Source of the DNA: Ktedonobacter racemifer | GTDB lineage: Bacteria > Chloroflexota > DTOL01 > JACQYG01 | Direction of reading: 5' to 3' | NCBI GenBank assembly: GCA_020723545.1 | Contig: DYIS01000111.1 | Location: 1 to 8,117, forward strand | Length of the DNA stretch: 8,117 nt | Shown: positions 1-5,580 of the stretch, piece after piece | How positions within the stretch are numbered: position 1 is the stretch's first letter | Layout: the number at the start of each line of letters is the position of its first letter | The notes under the pieces: model-generated | The model's input: only the letters and a program-made list of their open reading frames with translations | Told to the model about the DNA's origin: nothing | Database searches by the model: none | Position numbers and translations under genes: made by a program

Positions 1-3000
1 TGCCACCACGTTCATGGTGCCGTCCCGCCGGGACACGAGCCCCTGAACCAGCAAGACCGGCTCTTTGATAACGCAGCGATACTCCTCATAGACCTTCGGC
101 CAGACCACCACTGGGACATGGCCGAACTCATCCTCCAGGGTGAGGAAGATGACACCGCTGGCAGTGCAGGGCCTCTGGCGACGGATGACGAGGCCGGCCG
201 CTTTGACTTCAGCTCCATCTTTCATCTTCGATACGGTGGAGCTAGGTATAATACCTTCGCCCAGATGTTGCCTGAGGTGAGCGATCAGGTGGCCGTTTGG
301 ATAGAGAACCAGGGTGCGGTATTCACCAACAATCTTCTCCCAAGGAGTAAGCTCTGGCAGGGGCGGAATATCCTGGCTGACTGACAGGGGTAAACTGATC
401 TGCTGGTTGGGAGGGCGGTAGCGAAGATCGATCTCCCACCTTGCCGCCCGGCGGTCCGGACAGAGCGTATCAAAGGCGCCGGCGTCAGCCAGGTTCTCCA
501 GGGCCTCCCGGAGCAGGCCAGTCCTTTGCACTATGTCGGCAATAGATCGGTATAGCCCTCTTTCTTCTCGTTCCTCTACCGCCTGCTTGGCACCCACCTC
601 GCCTACCATGTCTACGCTAAGAAGGCCCAGCCTCAAGCAGTCCTTCTCGATGGTGCATTTCTCCCTGCTGGTGTTGATGTCCGGATTGAGCACTACGACC
701 TCGTGTCTCCTGGCATCCTCCTTCAGGGTCTCCAGGTTGTAGAATCCCATCGGCTGTTGGTTGAAAATCGAGACGTAGAACTCCAGCGGATAATGGCATT
801 TGAGCCAGGCCGCCTGGTAGGCGGTGATGCCAAAGGCATAGGCGTGGGATTCGGGGAACATGTACTGACCGTTGAACTTACTGAATATCTTCCTGGCAAC
901 ATCCTCCGGCACTCCTTTAGCCATGGCCCCCGTCCTGAATTTCTGCCAGTAGGCCGCGATAAGGCCCCGGTTGTTCCGGCGCCCAAAGGCCCGCCGCATC
1001 TGGTCGGCCTCGGCACTGGTGAAGCCGGCCACGTCGATGGCCAGTTGGTTCACTTGATCCTGGAAGACAATGGTGCCCAAAGTCCGCTCCAGAGCCCTCC
1101 TCTCCAGGGGGTGGTCATAGGTGACAGGCTCCAGGCCCGCCCTGCGGCGCAGGTAGGCATGAGTGGAATGGGTGGCTCCCACGCCGGGTCGCACCAGAGC
1201 GACCTCGATGGCCATGTCCACCAGGTTCCGGGGCTTGAGGCGGGTGATGGTCTGAAGCTGTGCCGCCGACTCCACCTGGAAGACCCCAATGGTATCCCCC
1301 CGGCCCAGCATATCGTAGACCTGGGGGTCAGCGAAGTCGATGCGGGAGAGATCGAGGCGACAGCCATGGCGCTCCTCGATAAGCTGGAGGCACTCTTGGA
1401 TTTGAGAGAGGGCCCCCAGGGCCAGGAAGTCGATCTTGACGAAGGCGGCATCGTCAATGCTGTCTTTGTCCCACTGGCAGATGTAGCGCCCCTCTATGGC
1501 CCCCTTCTGCACTGGTACCAGGTCAATGAGGGGCCGGGAGCTAACTACCATTCCGCCCGGATGCTGGGCCAGGTACTTGGGGAAACCATCCAGCTCTTTG
1601 GCCAGGGCGATCAGATCCCCCCAGCCGGGGGCATCGACCTTGTCCTTGAACTCCGGTAGACTCCTCATCTCCTCCTCCAGGTCACCAGCGCTACGGTGCT
1701 CTACCTTCTTGGCCAGCCGGTCAACCTCGTCAGGGGGCAGCCCCAAAGCCTTGCCCAGGTCACGCACCGCTCCCTTGATCTGGTAGGTGTCGATCATCCC
1801 GGTGAGGGCGGCGCGTTGCCATCCCCATTTCTCGTGGACTTTCACGATCAGGCCTTCCCGGATGTTCCTGGGAAAGTCCAGGTCCACATCCGGCACAGTG
1901 GAGAGGTCCTCGTGGAGGAAGCGCTCCAGGCTCAGGTTGTACCTTAGAGGGTCGATATGCGAGAGGCCAATGAGATAGCCGATAAGGAGAGCCACCGAGG
2001 AGCCCCGGCTGCGTCCCGGCGGGTTCTCTTCCAGAGGCCGATCGGGTAAAGCCAGGCCTGGCTCTCCTGCCGCCTCCTGCGCCAGCTTCAGGATATCGTG
2101 GTAGATGAGGAAAAAGCCCGAGAGCTTGTGCTTCTTCACCAGGCGTAGCTCCTCTTCCAAACGCTCCCTCACCCTGGGCGTGATGGTATGGTAGCGTCGA
2201 GCCGCCGCCTCATAGCACAGCTTCTCCAGGTAGGTGTCTGCGGTGTAACCCTCGGGAACAGGATAGTCGGGGAAACGGTAGTCCAGGTCCCCGGTCAGGT
2301 CGAAGGTGCAGCGCTCAGCGATTCTCACCGTATTGGCCACCGCCGCAGGGTAGTCGGCGAAGAGGTCAGCCATCTCTTTGGCCGACTTGAGGTGAAACTC
2401 AGAGTTGGGCCTACGCTCAGGGTGGGTCTCGTCGAGGCTCCGGCAATGCCGGATAGCCACCAGAGCGTCTTGAAGCCGGTGGCGCTCCCGGACGTGATAG
2501 TGGACGTTGTTGGTTGCCACCATCTGAATGCCCAGTTCTTGGGAGAGGGCAACAAGTCTCCGGTTCCGCTCCTTTTCCCCGTAGCAGAGGTTGTTTTGGA
2601 TCTCCAGGTAGAGGTTCTTATTCCCGAACCACTCCAGGTATTGTCGGGCCAGGGCTATGGCCTCCTCCCAACGCGACGCGGTAAGCAAAGACGCGATCTG
2701 ACCCTTGGGGCACCCAGAGAGACAGACAAGACCCTCGGTATGCTCGGCCAGGACATCCTGCGCCAGGGTCGGCTCCCCTCGAGAGCTGTATACGTGAGCA
2801 TAGGAGATGAGACGGCAGAGGTTGCTGTAGCCCTGGTGGTTTTCGGCCAGTAAAGTCAGGTGATAGCCGCCCTTGATGGTGAGTTCGGCGCCGATAATTG
2901 GCCGAATATCCCAGGCTTTGGCCACCTGGCTGAAGCGAAGGGCACCGCAGAGGCTATCGTGGTCGGTGATGGCGAGGGCTGGATAGCCCAGCTCCCTGGC

Positions 3001-3084
3001 ACCCAGCACCAGCTCCTCGATAGAGGAAGCACCATCGTGAAAAGAGAAGTAGCTGTGGCAGTGAAGCTCGGCGTACGTAGTCAT
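1..3084 (-). CDS. dnaE2: Error-prone DNA polymerase III alpha subunit DnaE2 (ImuC), C-terminus cut by window edge
   Basis: A C-family polymerase that, with ImuB, copies damaged DNA during the SOS response. The frame is open for 1,028 codons from the ATG at 3084 to base 1, with no stop seen. Family members are about 1,000-1,100 residues, so only a short C-terminal tail should be missing. An N-terminal PHP domain carries HCH (residues 8-10) and TDHD (40-43). The palm has PDVDLDF with Asp399, 401 and 403, and FVKIDF with Asp552, which by eye match E. coli DnaE Asp401, Asp403 and Asp555; the catalytic triad is thus intact. RGSS (about 360) and FGRRNN (about 700) follow the family. A helix-hairpin-helix region lies at about 843-877 and an OB fold at about 960-1028. 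DnaE2 rather than the replicative DnaE1 is chosen because of the imuB neighbour, the shorter length and the SOS promoter. The start follows the preceding stop by 11 bases, with GAGGT overlapping that stop. Confidence 0.93.
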   Translation of the reverse strand, partial: MTTYAELHCHSYFSFHDGASSIEELVLGARELGYPALAITDHDSLCGALRFSQVAKAWDIRPIIGAELTIKGGYHLTLLAENHQGYSNLCRLISYAHVYSSRGEPTLAQDVLAEHTEGLVCLSGCPKGQIASLLTASRWEEAIALARQYLEWFGNKNLYLEIQNNLCYGEKERNRRLVALSQELGIQMVATNNVHYHVRERHRLQDALVAIRHCRSLDETHPERRPNSEFHLKSAKEMADLFADYPAAVANTVRIAERCTFDLTGDLDYRFPDYPVPEGYTADTYLEKLCYEAAARRYHTITPRVRERLEEELRLVKKHKLSGFFLIYHDILKLAQEAAGEPGLALPDRPLEENPPGRSRGSSVALLIGYLIGLSHIDPLRYNLSLERFLHEDLSTVPDVDLDFPRNIREGLIVKVHEKWGWQRAALTGMIDTYQIKGAVRDLGKALGLPPDEVDRLAKKVEHRSAGDLEEEMRSLPEFKDKVDAPGWGDLIALAKELDGFPKYLAQHPGGMVVSSRPLIDLVPVQKGAIEGRYICQWDKDSIDDAAFVKIDFLALGALSQIQECLQLIEERHGCRLDLSRIDFADPQVYDMLGRGDTIGVFQVESAAQLQTITRLKPRNLVDMAIEVALVRPGVGATHSTHAYLRRRAGLEPVTYDHPLERRALERTLGTIVFQDQVNQLAIDVAGFTSAEADQMRRAFGRRNNRGLIAAYWQKFRTGAMAKGVPEDVARKIFSKFNGQYMFPESHAYAFGITAYQAAWLKCHYPLEFYVSIFNQQPMGFYNLETLKEDARRHEVVVLNPDINTSREKCTIEKDCLRLGLLSVDMVGEVGAKQAVEEREERGLYRSIADIVQRTGLLREALENLADAGAFDTLCPDRRAARWEIDLRYRPPNQQISLPLSVSQDIPPLPELTPWEKIVGEYRTLVLYPNGHLIAHLRQHLGEGIIPSSTVSKMKDGAEVKAAGLVIRRQRPCTASGVIFLTLEDEFGHVPVVVWPKVYEEYRCVIKEPVLLVQGLVSRRDGTMNVVA

Positions 3085-3093
3085 GTTCTAGTA

Positions 3094-3098
3094 CCTCA
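3094..3098 (-). promoter_or_regulatory. Ribosome binding site of dnaE2, overlapping upstream stop
   Basis: On the minus strand GAGGT runs through the TGA stop (3096-3098) of the small upstream gene and lies 9 bases before the dnaE2 ATG. This supports the chosen start and suggests that translation of dnaE2 is coupled to that of the small gene. The coupling is inferred from spacing. Confidence 0.65.
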
Positions 3099-3383
3099 GC
3101 CGTGGTTCTGGCGGAACCATTTGCCCTTTATCAGGTCCTGGAATATGATCCATCGGTACGAATCCTCTAGTAGCACTGAGAAGTATGCCCGCGACACTGG
3201 CTCCCGCCGCCACCAATCATCGTCGATTCGCCAGCGGTCCAACACCCGAGCGACCAGACAGCGGCGGCCCATTCGCACCGCCATCGGCCAGTGCCTCCCA
3301 TCGGCCTTGACCTCTATAAGTCGTGGCCGGCCTATGGGCAGTACGGCACCAAGACCCGCCTTCTCTCGGTGATCCTCGACCAT
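3096..3383 (-). CDS. Small DUF6504-like protein of the imuB-dnaE2 cassette
   Basis: A 95-residue protein between imuB and dnaE2. It starts inside the 3' end of imuB (52-base overlap, different frame) at an ATG with a strong GGGAGG site 7 bases upstream, and stops 11 bases before dnaE2. The core from about residue 17 reads as a basic, Trp/Arg-rich fold: RPRLIEVKADGRHWP, then RMGRRCLVARVLDRW, then DDDWWRREPVSRAYFSV, and an aromatic C-terminal strand with YRWIIFQD. This pattern resembles the uncharacterised DUF6504 family, which I recall next to ImuB-type and DnaE2-type polymerases; the assignment is from memory, by eye. There is no signal peptide or membrane segment, so it should be cytoplasmic. 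Shared transcription with two mutasome genes suggests a role in translesion synthesis, perhaps bridging ImuB, DnaE2 or DNA, but nothing in the sequence gives a biochemical activity. Confidence 0.75.
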   Translation of the reverse strand: MVEDHREKAGLGAVLPIGRPRLIEVKADGRHWPMAVRMGRRCLVARVLDRWRIDDDWWRREPVSRAYFSVLLEDSYRWIIFQDLIKGKWFRQNHG

Positions 3384-4513
3384 GGCTCCACCTCCCGTAC
3401 CTTATAGACCGGCATTCTGCTGGAGAAACGGGCTTGTAGCTCACGCATAGCCTCGTTTAGATCGTCCCGCTGGCGAACATCGCTGAAGAGACTGATCTGC
3501 CGACCAGCCTCACCCCCGATCCCCAAAAGGATGAGTGAAATGGCCTCCACGGGCCCTGGCAGGCGAAGGTCGGCCAGCAGGTTCTTGAAGACGAAATAGG
3601 CTCGCTCTTTCCCCGCCACTGGCTCTTTGAAGGTGACCCGTTTTGTAAAGGAAGATGCCTGGTAGATCTCGACCTCCAGGAGAGCCATCCTGGCGCAACG
3701 TCCTCGCAGCTCTGCCCGGCCAAAGGCTCTCCCCAGTAGATTTTCCAATGCCATCAGCAAGGCCTCAGTGGTGATCACAGGCGCCGAAAAGTTCATCGAC
3801 TCCCTGACCACTATCTGGGGTTGGCGCGGCATTAAGGGGCGCCGGTCGATGCCGTTGGCCAACTCCCCGGCCAGCTTACCTTGCCAGCCGAACTGCGCCT
3901 GCAGCGCACTCAGAGGTAAACCTGCTACGTCACGGAGGGCATGAAGGCCAAAGCTATGAAGACGCTCAATGACCTTCCCGGGCACGGGTAGAACGTCTAC
4001 CGGAAAGGGAGCGAGATAGCCTGGCACATCTTCGGGAACCCGTGACCACTTACCCGGGGCCGAAGTAGTGGCGGCGATGTAGGCCGGGAACTTGGATGGC
4101 GCCATCCCGATGCGCGCACCCCAGTGAGGCGCCACTGCTGCCAGTAGAGCACGGGCCATGTTTTCCTCTCCCCCGTGGAGGTGTGCCATCCCCTCAATGT
4201 CCACATAGACGCATCCCAGGCCGCCGTCCTCGACAAGGGGACTGGAACTCTCCAAACCATCTAGGATGTGGTTCCAGGCCTCCTGATAGCGTGGTGGGTC
4301 CGAGGGGATGGTCGTCGCATCCGGGCATCGGGAGATAGCCTGCGAAAGCGACATGCCAGGGATAATCCCGTTAGCATCCTCCGAGGCGTCGGTCACAGTC
4401 CGGCCCTGGCTGCCGGACCTGACCACTATAACCGGCCTTCGCTCGAGCCTCGGCTCCCTTTGCTGCTCCGCTCGGACTACGAAGTGCGGGATAAAAAGAC
4501 ACGCGATGTCCAT
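3332..4513 (-). CDS. imuB: ImuB, Y-family polymerase-like mutasome adaptor
   Basis: A 393-residue Y-family polymerase homologue that, in studied bacteria, does not polymerise but tethers DnaE2 to the sliding clamp. The N-terminus (CLFIPHFVVRAEQQRE) aligns with the first strand of DinB-type enzymes, but the metal-binding Asp is replaced by Phe. At the second metal site, YVDIEG (103-108) keeps Asp105 but lacks the usual Asp-Glu pair. Helix-hairpin-helix motifs lie at about 175-209 and a little-finger-like domain at about 235-335. QISLF (339-343) matches the QxxLF clamp-binding consensus. The C-terminus VREVEPWSRITERR is a conserved ending in this group. It is first in the operon behind the LexA-controlled promoter. 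The ATG at 4513 has only a modest GGTGG 4 bases upstream; no better in-frame start was found. An active DinB is unlikely because of the lost acidic residues. Confidence 0.92.
   Translation of the reverse strand: MDIACLFIPHFVVRAEQQREPRLERRPVIVVRSGSQGRTVTDASEDANGIIPGMSLSQAISRCPDATTIPSDPPRYQEAWNHILDGLESSSPLVEDGGLGCVYVDIEGMAHLHGGEENMARALLAAVAPHWGARIGMAPSKFPAYIAATTSAPGKWSRVPEDVPGYLAPFPVDVLPVPGKVIERLHSFGLHALRDVAGLPLSALQAQFGWQGKLAGELANGIDRRPLMPRQPQIVVRESMNFSAPVITTEALLMALENLLGRAFGRAELRGRCARMALLEVEIYQASSFTKRVTFKEPVAGKERAYFVFKNLLADLRLPGPVEAISLILLGIGGEAGRQISLFSDVRQRDDLNEAMRELQARFSSRMPVYKVREVEPWSRITERRRVLVPYCP
3391..3396 (-). promoter_or_regulatory. Strong ribosome binding site inside imuB for the DUF6504-like gene
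   Basis: GGGAGG on the minus strand lies 7 bases before the ATG at 3383 and is embedded in the last codons of imuB. It is the main reason to accept the overlapping small gene as real and to prefer this start. Confidence 0.7.
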
Positions 4514-4569
4514 GCCGCCACCATTGAACTACCTTCTTTTTGCTTCGACCATGAAAGGAAAGCACTTAT

Positions 4570-4598
4570 ATTATATAGAACATGTGTTCGTTTGTCAA
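4570..4598 (-). promoter_or_regulatory. Consensus sigma-70 promoter of the imuB operon
   Basis: On the minus strand a perfect -35 TTGACA (4593-4598) and a perfect -10 TATAAT (4570-4575) are separated by exactly 17 bases. Transcription should start near 4563, giving a leader of about 50 bases before imuB. A promoter this strong needs tight repression, and the LexA-type box lies wholly in the spacer. Confidence 0.87.
4577..4590 (-). promoter_or_regulatory. LexA operator (SOS box) in the imuB promoter spacer
   Basis: The minus strand reads CGAACACATGTTCT. It matches the Gram-positive/actinobacterial LexA consensus CGAACRNRYGTTYG at 13 of 14 positions, missing only the last base; the core GAAC-N4-GTTC at 4578-4589 is a perfect 12-base palindrome. 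It fills the space between -35 and -10, so bound LexA would block RNA polymerase. Control by LexA is inferred from motif, position and the DNA-repair genes downstream; the regulator is not in this window. Confidence 0.87.
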
Positions 4599-4652
4599 GA
4601 GGATGTCCTGGCACATTACCTCATCTCTTGGCAAGAGCAACCACTACGGCTA

Positions 4653-4681
4653 TCGACTAATCGGCGACCGTGTGATATACT
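4653..4681 (+). promoter_or_regulatory. Candidate promoter of the CPBP protease gene
   Basis: A -10-like TATACT (4676-4681; 5 of 6 match) is preceded by TG at 4671-4672, and a weak -35-like TCGACT (4653-4658; 4 of 6) lies 17 bases upstream. It points away from the imuB promoter in the 234-base divergent gap and would give a start near 4688. It is plausible because the gene needs a promoter here, but the -35 is poor. Confidence 0.4.
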
Positions 4682-4689
4682 CCGGACAA

Positions 4690-4721
4690 AGCTGCCCTCC
4701 CGCTACCACGCGGAGGCAGCT
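4690..4721 (+). repeat. Imperfect hairpin in the leader of the CPBP gene
   Basis: An inverted repeat with arms AGCTGCCCTCCCGC and GCGGAGGCAGCT. The outer 7 base pairs (AGCTGCC with GGCAGCT) are perfect, inner pairs follow with two bulged C residues, and the loop is TACCAC. It begins almost at the predicted transcription start and ends 26 bases before the CPBP ATG. No T-run follows, so it is not a classical terminator. A 5' stabilising stem or a regulator site is possible. Confidence 0.5.
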
Positions 4722-4747
4722 ATACCCCTGGAGCCTTAAACCTTCTG

Positions 4748-5503
4748 ATGGATGCGCAGGACCAGCCGGAGACCCTGAAATCCTTCGATCCAATGGCCGT
4801 CCCCTGGACTTTGGGCGACATGGTCAAGGCCACCAGCCTCTTTCTGGCGTTCCTGGTCGCCATCCTCGCCGTCGTTTTGGCGACTCGGCATCTTGGCATC
4901 GCCGTGTCGAGAAGTGCCCCCCAGCAGGTCATCGTAACCGCTACTTTCCTGGTGCAGGACGGCAGTTTCCTCCTCCTGGTCTGGCTCTTCGGGCTCCGCA
5001 AGTACCGCTGCGACTGGACAACGCTGGGACTGCGTCCCTTTTCCGGCCGTACCGGCTGCGCGCTGGCGGCGGCCGCTTTGCCTCTGGCCTACATCTTCAA
5101 CTGCCTGTACGTAGGCACAGCCCAGCTCCTGGGATCGAAGCCCGCCATCCCCCAGGTGGTGTCACTGTTCGGCCCGGGCTGGCTCGGGTTCGTCTTCGCC
5201 TTTGCCCTGGGTGTGTTGGCAGCGCCGGTTATCGAAGAGATCGTGTTCAGAGGTTTTCTCTACGCCGGCCTGCGCCAGCGCTTTGGCGCTGCCTGGGGGG
5301 CTCTCGGGAGCGCTGCCATCTTCGCCGTGGGCCACTTGGGATTGGAGGCCGTTGTGCCCGTGTTGTTCCTGGGGCTCTTGTTTGCTTTTCTATACGAGAG
5401 GACCCAATCGCTCTACCCGGGGATCATCCTCCACACCACAGTGAACGCCATCGGACTAAGCCTTTTGTACCTCCTGCAGGGCATGGGGAACCTTTCCATT
5501 TGA
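4748..5503 (+). CDS. CPBP family intramembrane metalloprotease-like membrane protein
   Basis: A 251-residue hydrophobic protein of the CPBP (CAAX protease and bacteriocin-processing, Abi/Rce1-like) family in the cytoplasmic membrane. About six to eight membrane segments are visible, for example at 28-45, 60-82, 103-120, 145-162, 186-199, 202-216 and 234-245. The three family motifs are present: EEIVFRG with Glu163-Glu164 and Arg168; Phe192 and His196 in FAVGH; and His229 and Asn233 in HTTVN. All predicted catalytic residues are therefore kept, and an active endopeptidase is likely. Substrates differ widely in this family (prenylated proteins, bacteriocin leaders, anti-sigma factors), and nothing here identifies one. 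murJ follows after 77 bases on the same strand. The ATG at 4748 has a GGAG 14 bases upstream, longer than ideal; an internal Met at residue 16 or 25 is an alternative start. Confidence 0.9.
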   Translation: MDAQDQPETLKSFDPMAVPWTLGDMVKATSLFLAFLVAILAVVLATRHLGIAVSRSAPQQVIVTATFLVQDGSFLLLVWLFGLRKYRCDWTTLGLRPFSGRTGCALAAAALPLAYIFNCLYVGTAQLLGSKPAIPQVVSLFGPGWLGFVFAFALGVLAAPVIEEIVFRGFLYAGLRQRFGAAWGALGSAAIFAVGHLGLEAVVPVLFLGLLFAFLYERTQSLYPGIILHTTVNAIGLSLLYLLQGMGNLSI

Positions 5504-5565
5504 ATTGGGCCAAAGAGCATGCCCCGGGCTCTCTTCACTAGTTAAAGAAGCAGGATTTTCGCGAG

Positions 5566-5571
5566 CAGGAA
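5566..5571 (+). promoter_or_regulatory. Ribosome binding site for the TTG start of murJ
   Basis: CAGGAA (core AGGA at 5567-5570) lies 10 bases before the TTG at 5581. An in-frame TAG at 5539 limits how far upstream the gene can begin, and the next ATG is at codon 22, inside the first membrane helix. TTG is therefore the best start. Confidence 0.6.
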
Positions 5572-5580
5572 GCCGCTAAC

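Noticed and set aside
703..1659. A 318-codon open frame on the plus strand
   Set aside because: It is the codon-aligned antisense of dnaE2, whose minus-strand translation shows family motifs throughout. The plus-strand product is Gly/Val/Leu-rich without a recognisable domain.
2188..2853. A 221-codon open frame on the plus strand
   Set aside because: Also the antisense of dnaE2, within its PHP and finger-proximal region; no family motif and no convincing ribosome site.
1..3084. Replicative polymerase DnaE1
   Set aside because: The gene lies in an imuB operon under an SOS promoter and is shorter than typical DnaE1.
3332..4513. imuB as an active DinB (Pol IV)
   Set aside because: The first catalytic Asp and the Asp-Glu pair are not intact, and the neighbours are mutasome genes.
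4582..5541. A 319-codon open frame on the plus strand overlapping the SOS box and the CPBP gene
   Set aside because: It covers the CPBP gene in another frame and gives an Arg/Pro/Gly-rich product; the CPBP frame carries all three catalytic motifs. Its start lies inside the LexA operator.
5504..5580. A terminator between the CPBP gene and murJ
   Set aside because: Only a 5-base-pair AGAGC/GCTCT pairing around 5513-5534 was found, without a T-run; too weak to call.
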